Shown: in pieces, positions 23,774 through 31,060 of the stretch | Position numbering within the stretch: the stretch's first letter is position 1 | Layout: each line of letters begins with the position of its first letter | Assembly (NCBI RefSeq): GCF_001679925.1 | Contig: NZ_LYUZ01000046.1 | Location: 1 to 64,000, forward strand | Reading direction: 5' to 3' | Source of the DNA: Leisingera sp. JC1 | GTDB taxonomy: Bacteria; Pseudomonadota; Alphaproteobacteria; Rhodobacterales; Rhodobacteraceae | DNA: 64,000 nucleotides | Notes under the pieces: model-generated | The model's database searches: none | Told to the model about the DNA's origin: nothing | What the model saw: the letters and a program-made list of their open reading frames with translations, nothing else | Made by a program: the position numbers and the translations under genes

Positions 23774-26048
23774 CCCTAAGCACTTCCCAAATCCTCAGCG
23801 TGGTGAACGGCATGTCCACCTGCCGCACGCCGCGGTCCCAGACCGCGTCCTGCACCGCGTTTGCAACCGCTGCCAGCGCACCGACGGTGCCCGCCTCACC
23901 GCAGCCCTTCATCCCCATCGGGTTCTGTGTCGAAGGCACCGGCTCGGAGGTGAATCCAATCATGGGGACGCCGCTGGCCCGCGGCAAGGCATAGTCCATG
24001 AACGAAGCCGTGAGCAGCTGCCCGTCCTCATCGTAGACAACCCGCTCCAGCATGGCCTGTCCCAGCCCCTGCGCCACCCCGCCATGCACTTGGCCTTCGG
24101 CCAGCATCGGGTTGATCAGATTACCGAAATCGTCCACTACAGTGTAGCGCTCCACGCCGGCTTCTCCAGTCTCCGGATCGATAACAATTTCGGCAATGTG
24201 GGCGCCGTTCGGAAACGAGCGTCCCGGCAACCGGGCCCGCGCCGCGTGACGCAGCAAATCAGTGCGGCCTTGCGCGCGGGCCATCTCCGCCGCTTCCAGC
24301 ATAGTGGGGGTCAGGTTGGACCCCGGCGCCCGGAAGGTATCGCCATCGAACTCCACAGCGTCCGCGTCCACCCCCATCTCTTCCGCCAGGAACGGGGTAA
24401 AGGCGGCAATCATGGTTTCCACCGCCGCCAGCGTCGCGTTGGCCTGAGTGGTGACAGAGCGCGAGCCGCCGGTGCCGCCGCCCTGGGCGATGCGGTCGCT
24501 GTCGCCCTGGATCACCTGGATGCTGTCCGCCGGAATACCGCTCTGGTCGGCCAGGAACTGGGCATAGACGGTCTCATGCCCCTGTCCGTTGCTTTGCGTG
24601 CCGACATAGATGTTCACCCGGCCATCCTCCAGAAACTCCACTTCCGCGCCTTCTGAAGGATCGCCCAAAATGCTTTCGATATAGTAACAGACCCCAACGC
24701 CCCGGTACTTGCCGCGTTTACCATTTTCTGCGCGCCGGGCAGCGAATCCCTTCAGATCCGCCTCCTTGGCCGCCCGGCTCAGCACTTTGTCGAAATCGCC
24801 CACGTCATAGGTCTCCCCGGTCACGGTGCCGTAGGGAAACGCTGAAGGCTTGATGAAGTTCCGCCGCCGCAGTTCCAGGGGATCAACGCCCAGCTCGCGC
24901 GCGGCACGGTCCATCGCCCGTTCCAGCACATAGATCGCCTCGGGCCGCCCGGCGCCGCGGTAGGCGTCCACCTGGGTGGTGTTGGTATAGATCCCCTCCA
25001 CCTGCAGCCAGGCGGTTTGGATGTCATAGACCCCGGCCAGCACCCGGCTGAACAGCTGGGTCTGGATCGGCTGCCCGAAATGGGAGTTGTAGGCGCCAAG
25101 ATTGCAGCGAGTGCTGACCCGGTAGGCGGTGATCTTCAGATCTTTGTCAAAGGCCAGCTCCGCAAGCGAGGTCAGATCGCGGCCGCCATTGTCGCTCAGC
25201 ATCGCCTCGGTGCGGTCAGCAATCCAGAACACCGGGCGGCTCAGCACGGTGGCGGCATGGGCCACGGCGAAATACTCCGGATAGGCAAAGGCCTTCATGC
25301 CAAAGCCACCGCCGACGTCGGGCGTGGTGACTTTGATGTCATCCTCGTTCAACCCCAGCTTGGCTGCCAACTGGGATTTCATGCCCCAAACACCCTGACC
25401 GCCAAAGGTGAAATGCAGCCGACCCTGCTGCCATTCGGCAAAACAGCCGCGCGGCTCCATGGTGCTGACCATGATCCGGTTGTCCTCGACCTGCAGCGCG
25501 ACGGTATGGGCGGCGGTGCGGAAGGCTTCTTCGGTGGCCGCCTCATCCCCCATGCCCCAGTCAAAGGCCTTGTTGTCCGGCACACTGCCGTGCAAGGGCT
25601 CACCGCCGGGCATCAGGTCCAGCTTGACCGGCAGGTCGTCGATTTCCAACTCGATCAGCTCGCCTGCGTCACGGGCCTGATCCAAAGTCTCCGCGACCAC
25701 CACCGCAACCGGCTCGCCGACATAGCGCACCTTGTTGCGGGCCAGCATCGGGCGTTCCGGCGAGGCCCCGTCAGAGCCATCCCGGTTCTTGACCGTTGTG
25801 CCATCCATCGAAACGTTGATGCCAGCGGCCTCAAGATCCGCCAGGGTGATTACCGCATGGACGCCGTCTGCTTCCAGCGCGTCTTCGGTGTGCAGCGCTG
25901 TGATCACCCCATGCGCCACCGGGCTGCGCAGCACCCAGGCGCGCAGGGCATCCGCGGGGGCTGCGTCTTCGATATAGTTGCCCTGGCCGGTCAGGAACCT
26001 TACATCCTCGACCCGTTTTACCGGCTGGCTTTTCCCGAATTTGTCCAT
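23751..26048 (-). CDS. Xanthine dehydrogenase/CO dehydrogenase large-subunit-like molybdoprotein (CoxL form II type)
   Basis: 765-residue molybdenum-hydroxylase large subunit. It begins with the CoxL-type KRVEDVRFLTGQGNYIED, has DVGGGFGMK, the active-site loop AYRGAGRPEA (form II; form I CO dehydrogenase has AYxCSFR), and MGMKGCGEAGT with the catalytic Glu near the end. Complete N- and C-terminal Mo-pterin domains, typical length. Genes for the FAD (CoxM) and 2Fe-2S (CoxS) subunits are absent nearby, so electron partners must be encoded elsewhere. Sits between the PLP decarboxylase and DUF2235 genes, same strand, short gaps. Substrate unknown; CO oxidation is unlikely. Confidence 0.9.
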   Translation of the reverse strand: MDKFGKSQPVKRVEDVRFLTGQGNYIEDAAPADALRAWVLRSPVAHGVITALHTEDALEADGVHAVITLADLEAAGINVSMDGTTVKNRDGSDGASPERPMLARNKVRYVGEPVAVVVAETLDQARDAGELIELEIDDLPVKLDLMPGGEPLHGSVPDNKAFDWGMGDEAATEEAFRTAAHTVALQVEDNRIMVSTMEPRGCFAEWQQGRLHFTFGGQGVWGMKSQLAAKLGLNEDDIKVTTPDVGGGFGMKAFAYPEYFAVAHAATVLSRPVFWIADRTEAMLSDNGGRDLTSLAELAFDKDLKITAYRVSTRCNLGAYNSHFGQPIQTQLFSRVLAGVYDIQTAWLQVEGIYTNTTQVDAYRGAGRPEAIYVLERAMDRAARELGVDPLELRRRNFIKPSAFPYGTVTGETYDVGDFDKVLSRAAKEADLKGFAARRAENGKRGKYRGVGVCYYIESILGDPSEGAEVEFLEDGRVNIYVGTQSNGQGHETVYAQFLADQSGIPADSIQVIQGDSDRIAQGGGTGGSRSVTTQANATLAAVETMIAAFTPFLAEEMGVDADAVEFDGDTFRAPGSNLTPTMLEAAEMARAQGRTDLLRHAARARLPGRSFPNGAHIAEIVIDPETGEAGVERYTVVDDFGNLINPMLAEGQVHGGVAQGLGQAMLERVVYDEDGQLLTASFMDYALPRASGVPMIGFTSEPVPSTQNPMGMKGCGEAGTVGALAAVANAVQDAVWDRGVRQVDMPFTTLRIWEVLRDVSEAAE

Positions 26049-26096
26049 ACTCGCCCCCTGTCCGCGCTGACTGGCTGTCCGGGGGCGAGAGTACCC

Positions 26097-27248
26097 TTAG
26101 CTGGCCGGTTGTCCAGCCAGCTCAATCACCGTCGCCACGTCACTGAGGCCGTAGCCGTTGAACTGCGTGCTCATGGCGGAGGAATAGGCGCCTAGCCCCG
26201 GAAACAGGACATAGTCGCCGGTGGCTGCATCGCAGGGTAGAGGCAGACCGTCCGGCAGCCTGTCCAGGCTGTCGCAGGTGGGGCCGAAAACCACCCGCGG
26301 CTTGCGCTCGCCCGTGCGATGCTTGCCATCGGAACCAACGACCTCAACCCGCCCCGGCAGGCCCATGTCCCGGATATCGACCAAGCCCCCATAGATCCCA
26401 TCGTTGAGGAAGACCACCTCGCCTGCCTTGCGCATCCCCTTGATCCGCGCCGCCAGGGTAAAGCTTTCCGAGACCATGGCGCGCCCTGGCTCGCAGATCA
26501 GCTCCGGCTTCTCTGTGCCAAAGGCCGCATCTGCCGCTGCGCCGATGGCGGCAAAGACCTTCTCCAGGTCCGGCGCCACGCCGTCGCGGTTGGCGGCAAA
26601 GCCGCCGCCGACATTCAGGCGGGCGATCTGCACGCCGGCCTGATCAATGATCCGCTTGGCAGCGTGGACATATTCGACCCAGGCGCTCTCGTCCTCGCAC
26701 TGGGTGCCGGGGTGGAAGCACAGCGCCGGGGTCCAGCCGCGGGCGGCCACCTGTTTCAGGAGTTCCACTGCCTCTTCCGGTTCAGCGCCGAACTTGCTGC
26801 CGAAATCATAGGCAGCGCCAGCAACCGGCAAGGCAAAACGCACAGCGATTTCACGAGAGCGCGGCACCGCATCCAGCTTCTCCAGTTCGCTCAGCTCATC
26901 CACCGACCAGCTGGCCACACCGTGTTCGATACCGGCAACGATCTCCGCCTCAGACCGCATCGGGTTGTTGTAGTGCATCACCGCGTCGGGGCTGGCGGCG
27001 CGCACCGCCTCCATTTCCGCGGGCGAAGCCACGTCGAAGGCGGTGATCCCCGCCGCCACCAGATTGGACAGGACCGCGGGATGCGGGTTTGCTTTGACCG
27101 CGTAGGTTACCAAACCCGGAAAGCCTGCCCGGAACCTCAGCGCCACCTCATGCAAGACCCGCGGCGAGAAATACAGGATCGGATGATCCGGCGCGCTGCG
27201 GGCAAGGTGGGATTCAGGCGAAAGCCATAGCGGAGGAATCTGCTGCAT
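26097..27248 (-). CDS. Group IV PLP-dependent decarboxylase (ornithine/lysine decarboxylase-like)
   Basis: 383-residue alanine-racemase-fold decarboxylase. PLP Lys52 lies in YAVKANP; NVGGGFAANRDG and CEPGRAMVSES bind phosphate and substrate; catalytic Cys325 lies in GPTCDSLD. The length suits an ornithine or broad ornithine/lysine decarboxylase rather than the longer diaminopimelate or arginine enzymes; it would make putrescine or cadaverine. Start at 27248 has GAGGGTT upstream. Divergent from an Lrp-type regulator, followed by the CoxL-like gene. Polyamine production here may relate to the glutamine-synthetase-like cluster downstream. Confidence 0.88.
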   Translation of the reverse strand: MQQIPPLWLSPESHLARSAPDHPILYFSPRVLHEVALRFRAGFPGLVTYAVKANPHPAVLSNLVAAGITAFDVASPAEMEAVRAASPDAVMHYNNPMRSEAEIVAGIEHGVASWSVDELSELEKLDAVPRSREIAVRFALPVAGAAYDFGSKFGAEPEEAVELLKQVAARGWTPALCFHPGTQCEDESAWVEYVHAAKRIIDQAGVQIARLNVGGGFAANRDGVAPDLEKVFAAIGAAADAAFGTEKPELICEPGRAMVSESFTLAARIKGMRKAGEVVFLNDGIYGGLVDIRDMGLPGRVEVVGSDGKHRTGERKPRVVFGPTCDSLDRLPDGLPLPCDAATGDYVLFPGLGAYSSAMSTQFNGYGLSDVATVIELAGQPAS

Positions 27249-27319
27249 CGGGTAACCCTCATTCGTTTTACATATTTTGCGTGAAATGATCGTCGATTCC
27301 GGTCGGCACATTTACTATA

Positions 27320-27339
27320 GTGACGAAATCATCCGTCAC
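27320..27339. promoter_or_regulatory. Inverted repeat in the decarboxylase-lrp divergent promoter
   Basis: GTGACG-N8-CGTCAC, perfect 6-bp half-sites, 14 bp before the Lrp-type gene start. Candidate autoregulatory site. Confidence 0.5.
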
Positions 27340-27353
27340 ATCGCAGGTATTTT

Positions 27354-27791
27354 ATGCAATCCGACGAAACAGATCAGCGCCTTGTCACCCTGCTAAGGGA
27401 GAACGCCCGCCGCCCGGTGGCTGAGCTTGCCCGCCATCTGGGCCTGGCCCGAACCACAGTGCAGGCACGGATCGAGCGGCTGGAAACCACAGGTGTGGTC
27501 ACCGGCTACACCCTGAAATCCTCCGCAGCTGCCCGCCCGCCGCTGCAGGCGACTGTCCTGATGTCAATCGAACCGCGATCCGGACCGGAGGTTCTGGCCC
27601 GCCTGCGCAGCCTGCCCGGCGTCGAGGTGGTACACACGACCTCCGGCCGGTTCGACCTGCTGGCACAGGTGGTGGCCCAAAGCACGGCTGAACTCGATGA
27701 AACCATCGACAGTATCGCAGAGGCGCGCGGCGTGCGCTCATCTGAGAGCCTGATTCATCTGGCCACCAAACTGGACCGGACCGGGCAGTAA
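27354..27791 (+). CDS. Lrp/AsnC family transcriptional regulator
   Basis: 145-residue Lrp-type protein: HTH at residues ~5-55 (QRLVTLLRENARRPVAELARHLGLARTTVQARIERLE) and RAM effector domain. Divergent from the group IV decarboxylase gene with an inverted repeat between, so amino-acid-dependent control of that gene is the simplest reading. Confidence 0.92.
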   Translation: MQSDETDQRLVTLLRENARRPVAELARHLGLARTTVQARIERLETTGVVTGYTLKSSAAARPPLQATVLMSIEPRSGPEVLARLRSLPGVEVVHTTSGRFDLLAQVVAQSTAELDETIDSIAEARGVRSSESLIHLATKLDRTGQ

Positions 27792-27794
27792 GGC

Positions 27795-28676
27795 TCAGAC
27801 AGTTCTCACATAGTCCAGCAGCCAGTCCCGGAACAGCTTTGCTGCGGGACGCATGGAGCCCCGGTCCGGATAGATCAGATGGTATGCCTCCTGCCCCGGC
27901 ACTTCGACCTCCGGCAGGCAACGGACCAGCCCGGCGGCCCTAACCACTGCATCCGACGCTGGCGTCCGCGCCAGAGCAATCCCTAATCCCTGCGCCGACA
28001 GCTCTGCCGCCATCAAAGAATTGTCGGCAAAGAAATAGCGGGCTTGGCCGTGGGACAGGCGCAGGTTTTCAAACAGCTGCACCCAGCTGGCCCGATGAGT
28101 GGAGACCTCGATGAGGGTAAAACGGAACAGATCCTGGGGAGTTTGGATTTGCGTGGCAATCTCCGGCGGTGCCACCGGATAGAGCACCTCCCGCAGCAGC
28201 TCGTCGCCTTCGGTGCCGAACAGCGACGGGTTGCCAAAGACGATCTGCAAGTCGGTGAACTGGTTGGCAAAATCCGCCGCCATATTGCCTGTGCTGAGTG
28301 CCAAATTGACTTGGCTGTGCGCGGCTTGGAAGTCCGGCAGCCCGCGCGCCAGCACCCCATGGGCAAACAGCAGCACCGACTGCACAAACAGCCGCTGCTC
28401 GCGGCTTTCCCCGAACAGGCCAGTGGTGGCGGTTTCCAGCATCAAGAGCGACTGTTGCACTGAGGGCAAATAGGCCCGCCCGGCCTCCGTCAGCGTCACC
28501 GCATGGGCATGGCGCTGAAACAGCGGCGTGCCCAGTTGGGTTTCCAGCGCCTTTACCTGCTGGCTGACGGCAGCCGCCGACATGTTCAGCTGCGCCGCCG
28601 CGCGGGCAAAGCTTTCGGTGCGCGCCGCAGCCTCAAACACACGCAGCCAGTTCAGGGAGGGGATCCGGGTCGCCAT
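27795..28676 (-). CDS. LysR family transcriptional regulator (GcvA-like)
   Basis: 293-residue LysR regulator starting MATRIPSLNWLRVFEAAARTESFARAAAQLNMSAAAVSQQVKALE, the GcvA-like HTH. It resembles the LysR at 6058-6948 in its N-terminus and context: both are divergent from genes of a fatty-acid-hydroxylase-like membrane protein. A perfect inverted repeat lies 8 bp upstream of the start. Convergent with the Lrp gene, three bases apart. Confidence 0.92.
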   Translation of the reverse strand: MATRIPSLNWLRVFEAAARTESFARAAAQLNMSAAAVSQQVKALETQLGTPLFQRHAHAVTLTEAGRAYLPSVQQSLLMLETATTGLFGESREQRLFVQSVLLFAHGVLARGLPDFQAAHSQVNLALSTGNMAADFANQFTDLQIVFGNPSLFGTEGDELLREVLYPVAPPEIATQIQTPQDLFRFTLIEVSTHRASWVQLFENLRLSHGQARYFFADNSLMAAELSAQGLGIALARTPASDAVVRAAGLVRCLPEVEVPGQEAYHLIYPDRGSMRPAAKLFRDWLLDYVRTV

Positions 28677-28683
28677 GCGAGCA

Positions 28684-28702
28684 GGCTAAGCAAAACTTAG
28701 CC
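28684..28702. promoter_or_regulatory. LysR-type operator GGCTAAG-N5-CTTAGCC
   Basis: Perfect 7-bp inverted repeat with 5-bp spacer directly upstream of the LysR gene and 112 bp before the divergent hydroxylase gene. Good candidate binding site for this LysR. Confidence 0.72.
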
Positions 28703-28813
28703 TTACCGGCAAGACATACCGTGCTGGGATTACCCGCCCCTCCCCTAGGGTTCATGGCAGCGAACACCCCGCTGCAACAGCGGCAACCCAACCAGCCAGA
28801 TGAGAGACGAGAC

Positions 28814-29815
28814 ATGACAGGTCCCGCCAACGCGCCGCGCCCCAAGCGCAAGATTTGGAACTTCACACCGCAGCTGCCGATCCAGACGTCCCCCTATTGG
28901 GACTGGCCGATGAAGCCCTTGGCTTCGATCAAGTACCTGCTGCAAAGCTGGAACCCGCTGGCGCTGCGGGCGCTGTTGCTGGTATTTGCCATCATAACCT
29001 GGACTTTCTTCACCCCTTCGCTTGACAGGATTGCTACGCTCAGCTGGGATTGGGTGGCCGAGATCTGGTTCCGCAACTTCTGCATCCTGATGGTGGTGGC
29101 CGGCGGGTTGCATCTGGTGCTGTGGAAGTTCCGTACGCAGGCAGACGAATACCGCTATGACTTGCGCCCGATGATGAAAGGCGCCAAGGTCTTCACCTTC
29201 AAGAACCAGGTCTGGGACAACATGTTCTGGACCCTTGGCCCGGCACTCACCTTCTGGACCTTCTGGGAGAGCCTGATCTTATACGCCTATGCCAATGGCT
29301 GGGTCAAAATGATCACGCTGGAAGACAACCCCGTCACCTTCATTCTGATGACCATTTTCATTCCGATCTGGGCTGGCTTCCACTTCTACTGGCTGCACCG
29401 GCTGCTGCATGTGGGTGTGCTTTATACCAGGGTGCACGCCTGGCATCACCGCAACATCAACACCGGCCCCTGGTCCGGCCTGGCGATGCACCCGGTGGAG
29501 AGCTTCTTCCTGATGTTCGACACGATGATCTTCTTCCTCCTGCCCGGTCACCCGGTCCTGGCGATCTTCCTGCTTTTCCATCACGGCATCGGCGCTCCAA
29601 CGTCACACGCCGGGTTTGAGCACCTGAAGCTGGGCAACAAGGCCAAATTCCTGGTTGGCGATTTCTTCCACCAGCTGCACCACCGGTTCTTCGACTGCAA
29701 TTACGGCACCTGGGAAACGCCCTGGGACGAGTGGTTCAACACCTTCCATGACGGCACCGAAGAGGGCAACGAAATGGTCAAGGAACGCCGCCGCAAGATC
29801 TGGGCTGCCGAGTAA
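28814..29815 (+). CDS. Sterol desaturase / fatty acid hydroxylase family membrane protein (module 2)
   Basis: 333-residue paralogue of the gene at 4161-5165. Shared landmarks: FTFKNQVWDNMFWTLG (the other has FAFKNQVLDNIWWTLG), HFYWLHRLLH, HAWHHRNINTGPWSG, SHAGFE and HQLHHRFFDCNYGT. The histidine clusters give the di-iron site of this membrane oxygenase superfamily; several hydrophobic helices. Start at 28814 has GAGA upstream; the in-frame ATG at 28721 lies before it without support. Followed 69 bp later by a PanB-like gene and divergent from a LysR gene. Substrate unknown. Confidence 0.88.
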   Translation: MTGPANAPRPKRKIWNFTPQLPIQTSPYWDWPMKPLASIKYLLQSWNPLALRALLLVFAIITWTFFTPSLDRIATLSWDWVAEIWFRNFCILMVVAGGLHLVLWKFRTQADEYRYDLRPMMKGAKVFTFKNQVWDNMFWTLGPALTFWTFWESLILYAYANGWVKMITLEDNPVTFILMTIFIPIWAGFHFYWLHRLLHVGVLYTRVHAWHHRNINTGPWSGLAMHPVESFFLMFDTMIFFLLPGHPVLAIFLLFHHGIGAPTSHAGFEHLKLGNKAKFLVGDFFHQLHHRFFDCNYGTWETPWDEWFNTFHDGTEEGNEMVKERRRKIWAAE

Positions 29816-29884
29816 CAGGCGTCACGGAACACCCTGCCGGGCCGCTTTGGCCCGGTCTTCCCATCTGAGAGACAGGCAGAACCC

Positions 29885-30709
29885 ATGAAAAACATCTACA
29901 CCTTCGGCCGCCGCCCGGCGCAGCGCAACTACACAGTCAAGGATCTGATCGGCCTCAAGAAAACCGGCGAGCGTCTGACCATGTGCAACCCGGCCAATGA
30001 GGCGGAGATCCAGGCCTGCGTCGATGCGGGTATTGACCTGCTGACCCTGTGGGACGTGCATCTGGACATGGCGCGTGAAATCGCTCCCACCCATTTTGCA
30101 GGCACCGCGATGAACTGGGGCCAATTCGCCACCAATGACGAGATCATGCGCCATGCCATCCAATGCATGGAAAACGGTGCGGATATGTATTTCACCAACC
30201 ACTCCTATGACGTTGTGGAAATGCTGGCCAGGGAAAGCATCCCGGTGCAGGTGCACATGGGGCTGGTGCCTTCGCTCAGCCACTGGTGCGGGGGCTTGCG
30301 CGCCTTCGGCCGCACCGCGGAAGAAGCGATGCAGATCCATGAAACCTTCAAGCGTTACGAGAATGCCGGCGCCTTTGCCTGCGAGATCGAATGTGTGGCG
30401 GAGGACACCCTGCGGCTGCTCAATCACCGCACTTCCATCGTCACCATTTCCCTCGGCTCCGGCAATGCTGGCGATGTGATCTTTCTGTTCATGGCCGACA
30501 TCTGCGGTGAAGCGGATAACCCGCCTCGCCACGCCCATGCCTTCCGGGACCTGGGCCGGCTTCACAGGCAAATGTATCAGGAGCGGGTGGAGGCATTGCA
30601 GGAGTTTCAGTCAGAGGTACGCGCCCGGAACTTCCCCTACAGGGCGCAAGCGATCTCTATGCACGAGGGTGAGTTGGACAAACTGCACGAGGCGCTGGAC
30701 AAGATTTAA
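29885..30709 (+). CDS. Ketopantoate hydroxymethyltransferase-like (PanB-like) protein
   Basis: 274-residue TIM-barrel protein resembling PanB: KTGERLTMCNPANEAEIQACVDAGIDLLTLWD corresponds to the PanB N-terminal strand and cofactor region, and VQVHMGLVPSLSHWCGG to the GHxGLxP block. It is divergent at several PanB positions and there is no panC nearby, so canonical pantothenate synthesis is not assured. It follows the hydroxylase gene by 69 bp and is probably co-transcribed. Reading it as a C1-transfer or aldol-type enzyme on another 2-oxoacid is inference. GAGAGACAGGC lies upstream of the ATG. Confidence 0.68.
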   Translation: MKNIYTFGRRPAQRNYTVKDLIGLKKTGERLTMCNPANEAEIQACVDAGIDLLTLWDVHLDMAREIAPTHFAGTAMNWGQFATNDEIMRHAIQCMENGADMYFTNHSYDVVEMLARESIPVQVHMGLVPSLSHWCGGLRAFGRTAEEAMQIHETFKRYENAGAFACEIECVAEDTLRLLNHRTSIVTISLGSGNAGDVIFLFMADICGEADNPPRHAHAFRDLGRLHRQMYQERVEALQEFQSEVRARNFPYRAQAISMHEGELDKLHEALDKI

Positions 30710-31060
30710 CCTCCGCTGCACGAACAGCACCGGGCGACCCTTTGCACAGCAGAAAATCGTGCGCCCGGCCCGTACCGCGGAATGCGCGTCAGCAAGGGCC
30801 GGGCGTCTTTGGGTGCGGCGCCGGCCTCCGGCGCCTGAAACTCAGTGCACCCGGCGGAACCGCGAGGTGCATCGTGCAGATAAAACGCCACCGCCTGCTG
30901 ATAGTTCCCGAAAACCTGCCGTTAACACCCGAAAATATGTGCCTCCCAGAGCGCGGGCGCTCCGCCTGCCAGCAGCCGCGCCTTAGGGTACTTTCCCTTT
31001 CCCGCCCCTTTCGGTAAGGGATAGCCCGACCCGAAATGACACCCACGCAGGATCGAGCGC
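30710..31060. other. Intergenic region upstream of valS
   Basis: About 350 bp without a credible gene. A GC-rich dyad lies around 30818-30837 (GGCGCCGGCCTCCGGCGCC). The half nearest valS is AT-richer and probably holds its promoter, but I cannot place -35 and -10 elements with confidence. Confidence 0.5.

Noticed and set aside
23751-26048. Aerobic CO dehydrogenase locus
   Set aside because: The active-site loop is AYRGAGR rather than AYxCSFR and coxM/coxS are missing.
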